In this document: in pieces, positions 1 through 7,812 of the stretch
How the letters are laid out: each line of letters begins with the position of its first letter
Numbering within the stretch: the stretch's first letter is position 1
Source of the DNA: UBA3071 sp965369635
GTDB lineage: Bacteria > Chloroflexota > Anaerolineae > UBA3071
NCBI GenBank assembly: GCA_965369635.1
Contig: CBDURC010000026.1
Coordinates: 1 to 17,792, forward strand
Direction: 5' to 3'
Length of the DNA: 17,792 bases
Translations under genes and position numbers: made by a program
The notes under the pieces: model-generated
What the model saw: only the letters and a program-made list of their open reading frames with translations
The model's database searches: none
Told to the model about the DNA's origin: nothing

Positions 1-60
1 GCGCGAACTGACGCTCATCTCCGCGCCGGCCGGTTTTGGCAAGACCACACTGTTAAGCAA
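1..60 (+). pseudogene. Fragment of MalT/LuxR-type ATP-binding regulator
   Basis: The frame starting at base 2 reads RELTLISAPAGFGKTTLLS. This is the Walker A (P-loop) region typical of MalT-like STAND NTPase regulators, which are very abundant in Chloroflexota. After LLS the resemblance stops. The expected continuation (usually EW followed by a helical segment) is replaced by unrelated sequence, and the frame closes at the TGA at 188-190, inside the 3' end of tpiA on the other strand. The left part of the gene lies outside the window. The most likely reading is a truncated remnant or a recombination or assembly junction, not a working gene. The break coincides with a GC-rich 10-mer (58-67) also found in the repeat units at 4681 and 5969. 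Confidence 0.5.
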
Positions 61-74
61 GCGGGGCGCTGTGC

Positions 75-101
75 GTGCGGGCATCACGCTCCAACCCGCA
101 C
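75..101 (-). terminator. Hairpin downstream of tpiA (possible terminator)
   Basis: A perfect 7-bp stem (GTGCGGG at 75-81, CCCGCAC at 95-101) with a 13-nt loop lies about 22 bases past the tpiA stop. No T-tract follows on the minus strand, so it is not a classical intrinsic terminator. It could be a 3' end-stabilising hairpin or chance. Confidence 0.3.
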
Positions 102-122
102 AGGTGATTCAAGTTCCCCTGT

Positions 123-938
123 TCAGGTGCGTTCTGACGAGTATCGGGCCAACGCCACCTGCCGCACCAGCTCCACAAAGTCCGGCTTGAGGCTGGCCCC
201 ACCCACTAGCGCACCATCCACCTCCGGCATGGCCATGAAGGCGGCGATGTTCTCCACGTTGACGCTGCCGCCGTATTGCACCCGCACGGCCGCGGCAGTG
301 GCCTCTCCAAACACCTCAGCGATGGCCCCTCGGATCGTGAGCCCGATGATGCGGTTTGCGTCCACTGGGGTCGCAGCTTTCCCCGTGCCGATGGCCCAGA
401 GGGGCTCGTAGGCGATCACGCACCTCTCCACCTGTTTCGCCGTCAGCCCCTCTAGCGCCGCCCGCACCTGCCCGCCGACAAACTCGTGGGTCTGGCCGGC
501 CTCATTCTGTGCCAGGTTCTCCCCCACGCAGATGATAGGGATGAGATCGTGTGCCAGGGCGGCGTGCACCTTGCGGTTGACGGCGGTATTGTCCTCAACG
601 CTGACCTGTGCGGCGTGATCAGGGAAGGCGACACGCCCGGTACGACGCTCGGAGTGGCCCAAGATGACGTATTGGCACAACCCCGCCAGCATGGCAGGGG
701 AGACCTCGCCGGTGTATGCGCCCCGATCATCCCAGTGCATCGTCTGTGCTCCCAGGCCGATGTGCGTGGGTCGCAGTACATCAGCCACGGCGGCCAGCAC
801 GGTGAAAGGCGGGCACAACACGCGCTCGACGCCCTCGATCTCGTTCAGGCGGTGCCGGATGCGGCGCACAAAGGCCAGTGCTTCGTCAACTCGACCCAGG
901 TTCATCTTCCAGTTGCCAGCGATGATGGGGATTCGCAT
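123..938 (-). CDS. tpiA: Triosephosphate isomerase, with a loop insertion
   Basis: Interconverts dihydroxyacetone phosphate and glyceraldehyde 3-phosphate in glycolysis and gluconeogenesis; cytoplasmic. The 271-aa protein shows N-terminal AGNWKMN (catalytic Lys11), GHSERR (catalytic His95), AYEPLWAIGTGK (catalytic Glu near 178), QYGGSVN and DGALVGGASL (phosphate-binding loops). I chose the ATG at 936-938 because the product then begins MRIPIIAGNWK as in the family and GAGGTG sits 5 bases upstream; an earlier in-frame ATG at 962 would add eight unrelated residues. Oddity: between GHSERR and VNRKV there are 20 residues where typical enzymes have about 9, so the usual F-x-E segment after the catalytic His is replaced by a longer loop (DNA 582-641). 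All catalytic residues remain, so activity is expected. A good promoter lies upstream at 1033-1062, divergent from the PBP gene. Confidence 0.96.
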   Translation of the reverse strand: MRIPIIAGNWKMNLGRVDEALAFVRRIRHRLNEIEGVERVLCPPFTVLAAVADVLRPTHIGLGAQTMHWDDRGAYTGEVSPAMLAGLCQYVILGHSERRTGRVAFPDHAAQVSVEDNTAVNRKVHAALAHDLIPIICVGENLAQNEAGQTHEFVGGQVRAALEGLTAKQVERCVIAYEPLWAIGTGKAATPVDANRIIGLTIRGAIAEVFGEATAAAVRVQYGGSVNVENIAAFMAMPEVDGALVGGASLKPDFVELVRQVALARYSSERT

Positions 939-1032
939 TATGTCACCTCGGAAGGAAGTCATCTCCTGCGTGTAAGGACGTGATACCAGAATCGCCAGCC
1001 GGTATGGGCAATGCTCTCTCGCGTCTGCCGCA

Positions 1033-1062
1033 AGTATACCTCAGCTCTGCTCACCCTGTCAA
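1033..1062 (-). promoter_or_regulatory. Predicted sigma70-type promoter of tpiA
   Basis: On the minus strand, a consensus -35 TTGACA (1057-1062) and a -10 TATACT (1033-1038) are separated by 18 bases. Transcription would start near 1026 and give a leader of about 90 nt before the tpiA ATG. The plus-strand promoter for the PBP gene begins 24 bases away (-35 at 1087), so the two are divergent. Confidence 0.75.
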
Positions 1063-1086
1063 GGAAGTGGGCGAGGATAGCGCAAT

Positions 1087-1114
1087 TTGACGCCGCCTGT
1101 CAACGCGCTATAAT
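1087..1114 (+). promoter_or_regulatory. Predicted sigma70-type promoter of the PBP gene
   Basis: TTGACG (1087-1092), a 16-base spacer and a consensus TATAAT (1109-1114) read toward the penicillin-binding protein gene. The predicted start near 1121 leaves a leader of about 160 nt that carries the hairpin repeat at 1195-1231. Confidence 0.75.
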
Positions 1115-1194
1115 CATCAGATGCTGCCAGGGAACCTTGAGCGCCCTTTGTTCGTCTGAGATACTGAATACTGGCGATTCTGCTCGCAATGACA

Positions 1195-1255
1195 ACTTCA
1201 GTCGTCCGAACGGGGCGAAAGCGACTGAAGTCGTTACTACGAACCCCGCATGGGG
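1195..1255 (+). repeat. REP-like hairpin repeat in the PBP leader
   Basis: A perfect 10-bp inverted repeat (ACTTCAGTCG at 1195-1204, CGACTGAAGT at 1222-1231) encloses a 17-nt loop. It is followed by CGTTACTAC and a small CCCC-GCAT-GGGG hairpin at 1244-1255. The arrangement GCGACTGAAGTCG + TTACTACGAA recalls intergenic palindromic repeats I know from other bacterial genomes, but that is from memory. It lies in the predicted 5' untranslated region and could be a mobile palindromic element or an RNA structure. It overlaps the upstream-most possible ATG (1189), which argues against that start. Confidence 0.55.
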
Positions 1256-1281
1256 ACTCAGTCAAACGGAACCGAAAGCTT

Positions 1282-4200
1282 ATGTCACCATCCTCATCGA
1301 ATAACTACAGTTATCGTCAATACCAGCGCACGCCGGCGGGACAGCCGTCGCGTCCGGTGCAGCAACCACTGCGGCAACAGCTGCGGCAAGCAACACCGCC
1401 GCAGCGCCCCAAGGCATCGGTGTTCCCGGGCATACTGGCGGCTAGCCTGCTCTTGGCCGCGCTGCTCTTCTTCCTCTTCGCCGGTGCCATGCTGGCCTAC
1501 GCCTCCATCGCCCGCGAGCTGCCCTTGCCGGAAGAGCTGGAAACCCGCACTGCCAGCTTCGCCAGCACCGAGATCTACGACCGAGAGGGCAACCTGCTCA
1601 ATGAGATCTTCGATCCGACAAGCGGGCGGCGCACTCGCGTGCCGCTGGATCGCGTATCTCCCTACCTGATCCAGGCCACCATCGCCACCGAGGACGCCAA
1701 CTTCTACGAGCACGCCGGCGTGGACCCCGTGGCCCTGCTGCGCATCATCTACCACGCCGTGCGGGAACGAGAGGTCATCGGCGGCAGCACCATCCCCCAG
1801 CAGTTGGTCAAGCTGACCTTCCTCAGCCCTGAGCGCACCATCGTGCGCAAGGCCAAAGAAGGCATACTGGCTGCGGAGATCACCCGGCGCTACCCTAAGG
1901 ACACCATCCTGGAGCTATACCTCAACGAGATCACCTACGGCAACCTGGCCGTAGGCATCGAGGCGGCAGCGCAGACTTACTTCAGCAAGAGCGCGTCCGA
2001 TCTTACACTGGCCGAAGCCTCACTGCTGGCCGGACTGCCCCAGGCTCCCAGCTACTACGATCCCTACAGCAACCTCTGGGAACCCGACGGCGGCCCTGGC
2101 CCAGCCAAGCAGCGGCAGGGAGTCGTGCTGGGGCTGATGGTCAAACAGGGCTACATCACCCCGCAGGAAGCAGACGCCGCCTGGTTTCAGGAACTGGAAC
2201 TCACTCCGCCCCGCTACCAGTTGAGAGCACCCCACTTCGTCATGTACGTGCGAGGGCTGCTGGAGGCCGAGTTCGGTCCGGAGATGGTGTACAAGGGCGG
2301 CTTGCGCGTCTACACGTCGCTCGACCCTGACCTGCAAGAACTGGCGCAGCGTGTGGCGCAGGAGCAGATTGACCGCCTGCAAGGACGTAACGTCAGCAAC
2401 GCGGCGCTGGTCGCCCTGCAGCCCCAGACCGGCGAGATCCTGGCCATGTTGGGAAGTGTGGACTTCAACGACCCCGATATTGACGGGCAGGTGAATGTGA
2501 CGCTGCGCCAGCGGCAGCCCGGCTCGGCCATCAAGCCGCTCACCTACCTGGCGACCTTCGAGAAACAGCCCGATTGGTGGACGCCGGCTACGCTCATCGA
2601 AGACGTGCGCACTGAGTTCCCCGACGGGGCCAACCCGCCCTACGTGCCGGTCAACTACGACGGCAAGGAACATGGTTGGGTCACCACGCGCTCGGCGCTG
2701 GCCAACTCCTACAACATCCCAGCCGTGAAGGCTTTGCAGCACGTGGGCGTGCCGGCGCTGCGGGACGTGGCCTATCGTTTGGGCATCACCACCCTCACGC
2801 GGCCGGACTATGGCCTCTCCCTCACCCTGGGTGGAGGCGAGGTGACCTTGCTGGAGATGACCGGAGCGTACGCGGCTTTCGCTAACGGCGGCGTACGCGT
2901 GCCGCCTGTGGCCATCCTGCACGCCAAGAGAGCCGATGGACAGGTGCTGGCCGAGTACACGCCCCCGGCGGGCGAGCAGGTGATGTCGCCTCAGCACGCC
3001 TACCTCATCACCTCCATCCTATCCGATAACGAGGCGCGCACACCAGCCCTTGGGGCCAACAGTTCGCTGCGACTCTCTCGCCCTGCGGCGGCCAAGACGG
3101 GCACCACCAACGATTTCCGCGACAACTGGACTGTTGGCTACACCCCGGAGCTGGCGGTTGGCGTCTGGGTGGGCAACAACGACAACTCAGAGATGACAGG
3201 AGTCTCCGGCATCACCGGCGCAGCGCCCATCTGGCACGATGTCATGGAGGGAGCGCTGGCTCACAGCGAGGTGCGGGATTTCCTCGTGCCTGAGGGTGTC
3301 CGCATCATCGAAATCTGCGAACTCACCGGCGCGGTGCCCGATTCCACCTGCCCACCCGACAAGCGTCGCCCCGAGGTCTTCGCCGAAGGGCAATTGCCGC
3401 CGGGGGCTGATAGCGAACACTACAGCGTGCTGGTGCTGCAGCCCACCGACGGCGAGACGGTGCAAGGCATGGTGCACGTCGTCGGCAGGGTGCAGATCCC
3501 CGAATTCGACCACTACGTGGTGGAATTCGGCGAAACGCACGCGCCGCAAGCCTGGGGCCGGGTGGGCGAGCCCGGCCGCTCTCCCGTGGAGGCGGGGCTG
3601 CTGGCCGAGTGGGATACGCGTACCCTGAGCAAGGAGGGACCGCACGTGCTGCGTGTGGTGGCAGTGGATAAGGCCGGGCGACGCTACGAATCGCACGCCG
3701 TGCGCCTGCAGGTGGCCATTCCCACACCGACACCGGAACCCACATATACAGCGACGGGCACGCCAACTTCGTCGCCCACAAGCACGTCCACGGTGACGAC
3801 CACGCCGACGACCACTGCCACTCCCACCAGCAGGGCCACGCTGACGCTGACAATGACGCCTGTGGCGAGCACCACCGCAACGCCGACGGCCACGCCAACG
3901 CCCAGCGCGGTTGTCACGCCAACTTCATCACCGACAAGGCCCACCCTCGCGCCTACGCCAACGCCGACGCCCGGTGCGGAAGTTACGGCAACGCCGACGG
4001 CGACGCCCACACCTACAGCAGCTCTCAACGCCCGCATCGACCAGCCACTGACAGGCAGTACCGTCAGTGGGCGAGTGCAAATCTGGGGCGAGGCAGCGGG
4101 CAGCGGCTTTGCCGGCTACAGGCTGGAATATGGTGCGGGCCTGCTGCCCGACACGTGGCAGCCCATCGCCGAAGGAACCACCCCGATGATCAGCGGCCTG

Positions 4201-4587
4201 CTGGCACGATGGCCCACGCTGGGCCTCGACGATGGCGATTACACGCTGCGACTGACCGTGTTCGACGGCGCCGTCCATGAGGAAGCCGACTCGATTCCCG
4301 TGAAGGTGGACAACACGGCGCCGGTGGTCCAATGGGTGTTCCCTGCCGAAGGGGCACTGCTGGATGCGGGGCTGGTGCGTCTGATGGCGGAAGCATCGGA
4401 CAACCTGGGGCTGGCACAGGTGGATTTCTTCGTGGGCGAGGAGTTGGTGGGCAGCATCGCCTCCATGGGAGAGCGGCCGTTTGCCGTGGATTGGCAGGCC
4501 ACGGTGGGAAGCTATCGGCTCAAGGTTGAAGCCCATGACCGTGCAGGCAGCACAGCGATCAGCGTAATAAGAGTAAACGTGCAGTAG
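1282..4587 (+). CDS. Class A penicillin-binding protein with Thr/Pro linker and C-terminal Ig-like domains
   Basis: Bifunctional peptidoglycan synthase (PBP1A type), anchored in the membrane and acting outside it: GT51 polymerises lipid II and the transpeptidase cross-links strands. From the ATG at 1282 it has 1101 aa. Order: Gln/Arg/Pro-rich cytoplasmic tail (1-47); one membrane segment (about 48-75); GT51 with TEDANFYEH (catalytic Glu137), GGSTIPQQL, RKAKEG and ILELYLNEITYG; transpeptidase with SAIK (Ser415, Lys418), SYN (476-478) and KTGT (605-608). A beta-rich domain follows (about 718-810), then a Thr/Pro-rich linker (about 813-914) and two more Ig-like domains, together nearly 400 residues beyond a usual PBP1A catalytic core. 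I preferred 1282 to the ATG at 1189 because the earlier start lies in a hairpin repeat; neither has a strong Shine-Dalgarno. GGSTIPQQL has Pro where most families have Thr. The gene converges on a LysM/M23 peptidase gene. Calling it mrcA or ponA would be arbitrary. Confidence 0.93.
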   Translation: MSPSSSNNYSYRQYQRTPAGQPSRPVQQPLRQQLRQATPPQRPKASVFPGILAASLLLAALLFFLFAGAMLAYASIARELPLPEELETRTASFASTEIYDREGNLLNEIFDPTSGRRTRVPLDRVSPYLIQATIATEDANFYEHAGVDPVALLRIIYHAVREREVIGGSTIPQQLVKLTFLSPERTIVRKAKEGILAAEITRRYPKDTILELYLNEITYGNLAVGIEAAAQTYFSKSASDLTLAEASLLAGLPQAPSYYDPYSNLWEPDGGPGPAKQRQGVVLGLMVKQGYITPQEADAAWFQELELTPPRYQLRAPHFVMYVRGLLEAEFGPEMVYKGGLRVYTSLDPDLQELAQRVAQEQIDRLQGRNVSNAALVALQPQTGEILAMLGSVDFNDPDIDGQVNVTLRQRQPGSAIKPLTYLATFEKQPDWWTPATLIEDVRTEFPDGANPPYVPVNYDGKEHGWVTTRSALANSYNIPAVKALQHVGVPALRDVAYRLGITTLTRPDYGLSLTLGGGEVTLLEMTGAYAAFANGGVRVPPVAILHAKRADGQVLAEYTPPAGEQVMSPQHAYLITSILSDNEARTPALGANSSLRLSRPAAAKTGTTNDFRDNWTVGYTPELAVGVWVGNNDNSEMTGVSGITGAAPIWHDVMEGALAHSEVRDFLVPEGVRIIEICELTGAVPDSTCPPDKRRPEVFAEGQLPPGADSEHYSVLVLQPTDGETVQGMVHVVGRVQIPEFDHYVVEFGETHAPQAWGRVGEPGRSPVEAGLLAEWDTRTLSKEGPHVLRVVAVDKAGRRYESHAVRLQVAIPTPTPEPTYTATGTPTSSPTSTSTVTTTPTTTATPTSRATLTLTMTPVASTTATPTATPTPSAVVTPTSSPTRPTLAPTPTPTPGAEVTATPTATPTPTAALNARIDQPLTGSTVSGRVQIWGEAAGSGFAGYRLEYGAGLLPDTWQPIAEGTTPMISGLLARWPTLGLDDGDYTLRLTVFDGAVHEEADSIPVKVDNTAPVVQWVFPAEGALLDAGLVRLMAEASDNLGLAQVDFFVGEELVGSIASMGERPFAVDWQATVGSYRLKVEAHDRAGSTAISVIRVNVQ
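3718..4023 (+). repeat. Low-complexity Thr/Pro/Ala-coding tract in the PBP gene
   Basis: About 100 codons, mostly ACN, CCN and GCN, with recurring ACGCCGACG-like units encode a TPTPT/TATPT-rich extracellular linker. Such a tract separates catalytic and C-terminal modules and is prone to slippage or misassembly. A similar tract lies in the protease gene at 16191-16346. Confidence 0.85.
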
Positions 4588-4610
4588 CGCTGGAAGCCAA
4601 AACCCCGATT

Positions 4611-4699
4611 CCCCCCCCTCTTTCCCCCCCATTGGGGGGGATGAAAGGGGGGGGGTCTTTGTTTCACATCAGCTCATGCACGCCCCGCCCCAAGCGGGG
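4611..4699. repeat. GC-hairpin repeat element, copy 1
   Basis: C8-TCTTT-C7 (4611-4630) pairs with G7-ATGAAA-G9 (4634-4655) around a 3-nt ATT loop, forming a long imperfect hairpin. Exactly 25 bases later comes CGCCCCGCCCCAAGCGGGG (4681-4699), a second small hairpin. The same two parts with the same 25-base spacing recur in inverted order at 5969-6054. This copy fills most of the gap between two convergent genes. On the plus strand the G-run is followed by TCTTTGTTT, so it may also terminate transcription of the PBP gene. Confidence 0.8.
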
Positions 4700-4718
4700 C
4701 ACGCCAGCGTCATAGGCA

Positions 4719-5945
4719 TCACTGTGAAAAGACGGACAGAAAACACAGGGGATTGCGCTGAACCCGGTCGTAGCGGATCTCGAAGTGCAGATGTACGCCA
4801 GTGGTCATCCCCGTCGCCCCTGCACCACCGATCCGCTGGCCTTGCGCCACAACAGCCCCCGGCTGCACCGAAACACTGCTAAAATGAGCATACAGGGTGC
4901 TGAAGCCGTTTCCGTGGTTGATGACAACGTAGTTCCCGTAGCCACCATTGTAACCGCCAACCTGGGCAACCGACACGGTGCCTGAGTCAGATGCCAGCAC
5001 CGGCGTCCCCAGCCATGCACCGATATCTATGCCCTTATGGGGCCACGGCCGCGGTGTGCCGCCCGGCCTACCACCAATCGTCGTAGTATTGAACCAATCC
5101 AGTATCTGTATGCTTCCGCTGACCGGCCAGGCAAAGCGTCCAGTGCCCACGCTGCTGGGCTCCGACGGTTCGCCTGCGTAGGCCGAGATCCTTGTCAGGA
5201 TGTTCTCTTTCACGCCGCCGGGGATAATCAGCACCTGCCCTGGCGCCAGGGGCGAGTTCTTTTCTTCCAGCCCGTTGAGCTCCCAACCTGAAATGTCTTC
5301 TGCCTGCACCTTGTACTTCCAGGCGATGTCGTCGAGGGTATCCCCTTCCTCTACAGTGTGGTGCACGCCATCCACAGGCAAGATCATCAACTCCTGACCC
5401 ACCCGTAGCAACTGGGGGCACAACTCCAATCCCCCGGCCCACATCACGGTATCCAGCGTCAATCCATATCTGTCAGCGATGCCGCTGAGCGTATCTCCTG
5501 CCTGGACGGTATAGATGATGATCCCAAGGCGGGGGCGATCGGGGATGGTGGTGAAGGGGACAGCCGCTCGCATCAGCGAATCGCTCGATCCCAGCCGGCT
5601 GCCGCCTCGGTTGGGCCAGAAAGAGATCAGCGGCAATGCCTCATCCTCAAGAGCTGCTGCCGACGGCTGAGGTGGCTCAGGACGCGTCAACTCCCACCGC
5701 GGCATGTTCACCTGGCTGAGGAAAAGCACCAGCGCGACCACAAGGACAACGGCCACGTGGGAGGCCAGTCGCACGGGGGTGAAATCGCTGAAATAGCCGC
5801 GCACAAACGCGGCGAACCGAGCCCAGACGTCCCGCTGGAAGCTCAGATCGTCATCAGCCGCCGCCATTCCCGCATCACCGCGCGGATCGTCTGGCGGGGA
5901 CACAGTATCGTCTTCGCTGGAAGCTGGAGATAACATTTCGATCAT
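4719..5945 (-). CDS. Membrane-anchored LysM / M23 peptidase
   Basis: Probable cell-wall hydrolase or envelope regulator: LysM modules bind glycan and M23 peptidases cut peptide cross-links. The 408-aa product has an acidic cytoplasmic N-terminus, one membrane segment (about 62-78), two LysM modules (about 144-190, YTVQAGDTLSGIADRYG; and about 195-241, HTVEEGDTLDDIAWKYK) and an M23/LytM domain (about 270-398). HKGIDIG (His303, Asp307), LYAHFS (His354) and HLHFE (385-389) supply the zinc ligands and catalytic His, so it looks active. Start choice is uncertain. The frame opens up to 6074, but that extension is the translated GC-hairpin repeat. ATG 5945 has AGGAG only 3 bases away, and ATG 5934 has it 12 bases away. 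It follows rho on the same strand, with the repeat in the 149-base gap, so it may be co-transcribed with rho. It converges on the PBP gene, another cell-wall enzyme. Confidence 0.9.
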   Translation of the reverse strand: MIEMLSPASSEDDTVSPPDDPRGDAGMAAADDDLSFQRDVWARFAAFVRGYFSDFTPVRLASHVAVVLVVALVLFLSQVNMPRWELTRPEPPQPSAAALEDEALPLISFWPNRGGSRLGSSDSLMRAAVPFTTIPDRPRLGIIIYTVQAGDTLSGIADRYGLTLDTVMWAGGLELCPQLLRVGQELMILPVDGVHHTVEEGDTLDDIAWKYKVQAEDISGWELNGLEEKNSPLAPGQVLIIPGGVKENILTRISAYAGEPSEPSSVGTGRFAWPVSGSIQILDWFNTTTIGGRPGGTPRPWPHKGIDIGAWLGTPVLASDSGTVSVAQVGGYNGGYGNYVVINHGNGFSTLYAHFSSVSVQPGAVVAQGQRIGGAGATGMTTGVHLHFEIRYDRVQRNPLCFLSVFSQ

Positions 5946-5968
5946 GCGCTCCTGTCCCCGGATGGGTT

Positions 5969-6054
5969 CGCCCCGCCCCAAGCGGGGTTCGAACACTCTG
6001 CTGGACACCTGGCCCCCCCCTTCATCCCCCCCAGTGGGGGGGAAAGAGGGGGGG
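5969..6054. repeat. GC-hairpin repeat element, copy 2 (inverted)
   Basis: The same 19-mer CGCCCCGCCCCAAGCGGGG (5969-5987), again 25 bases from a C-run/G-run hairpin (C8-TTCAT-C7 at 6013-6032, loop AGT, G7-AAAGA-G7 at 6036-6054). Read on the minus strand it gives the same order as copy 1, so the two copies are inverted relative to each other and bracket the LysM/M23 gene. The 25-base spacers themselves show little similarity. It lies between the rho stop and the peptidase start. Confidence 0.8.
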
Positions 6055-6094
6055 CTGCCGGCGTCCCTAATCATGCCACAGATTGCCTACGACG

Positions 6095-7348
<1,254 letters not shown>

Positions 7349-7559
7349 GCTGCCTCTCTTTTTGCTCATGGGCTCGCTCATGGGCGTTGCACTCCCAACC
7401 AATCTGAGGCCTCATTTGTGGCCACCCCGCGCAGCCGCTCCGCAGATGAGCCGCAGACAGGATAGCAATGCCGATCCACCGGGTTCTGTCACCAGGCGCT
7501 GAAGAACAACGGCGAGTCAACTGCCACGCCGCCTTGCCTGGTTATCTGGCAAGTGAGAC

Positions 7560-7710
7560 GCCTAGTGTAGACAAGGGTAATAGAATAGACAAGGGTAATA
7601 GACGTAATAGACAATGGGAACGGACACTTGTGAGGGATGTACCAGCACAGTCAGGTAACGGTCAGAAGATCGACTTGCTGGTCGGGTGGGGTAGGGTTCA
7701 GACTACCTCT
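7560..7710 (-). promoter_or_regulatory. C-rich, G-poor stretch in the rho leader (candidate rut site)
   Basis: Read as minus-strand RNA this stretch is pyrimidine-rich with many CC and UC dinucleotides and little evident structure. In 7561-7620 I count about 17 C against 6 G by hand. It continues upstream through ACCCTACCCCACCCGACC (within 7680-7710). Rho binds such RNA. It lies between the predicted rho promoter and the rho start codon, where known rho genes are attenuated by their own product. The regulatory role is inferred. Confidence 0.5.
7568..7601. repeat. Short tandem repeat in the rho leader
   Basis: TAGACAAGGGTAATAG occurs twice (7568-7583 and 7586-7601, period 18), followed by a degenerate third unit, TAATAGACAATGGG (7605-7618). 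In the rho transcript each unit reads CUAUUACCCUUGUCUA. The rest of the gap 7349-7812 holds the promoter (7755-7783) and a 6-bp hairpin at 7533-7553; I see no gene in it. Confidence 0.8.
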
Positions 7711-7754
7711 TCTGCGACGCGATGGACAACCTCTGTCCCTGCAAATACACAGCT

Positions 7755-7783
7755 ATTGTACCACAGTCTCTCCAGAAGGTCAA
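7755..7783 (-). promoter_or_regulatory. Predicted promoter of rho
   Basis: On the minus strand, TTGACC (7778-7783), a 17-base spacer and TACAAT (7755-7760), with a TG one base before the -10 (extended -10). Predicted transcription starts near 7748, about 400 nt before the rho ATG. The promoter lies 30 bases past the glpX stop, so rho can be expressed independently of glpX. Confidence 0.7.
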
Positions 7784-7812
7784 ATGGACGCGCCTTCCTC
7801 GTGAGCCCCTCA

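Noticed and set aside
1189..1281. 31-residue N-terminal extension of the PBP from the ATG at 1189
   Set aside because: The segment is a palindromic repeat, has no Shine-Dalgarno before it, and the extension does not resemble PBP N-termini.
3718..4023. Long plus- and minus-strand repeats considered as a CRISPR or VNTR array
   Set aside because: The periodicity comes from Thr/Pro codons in frame with the PBP; there are no unique spacers of constant length.
5946..6074. 43-residue N-terminal extension of the LysM/M23 protein
   Set aside because: The extension is a translation of the GC-hairpin repeat (copy 2) and would place Gly/Pro/Arg-rich junk before the protein.
7533..7553. Hairpin CTTGCC/GGCAAG in the rho leader considered as an intrinsic terminator
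   Set aside because: The stem is only 6 bp and no T-tract follows on the minus strand.
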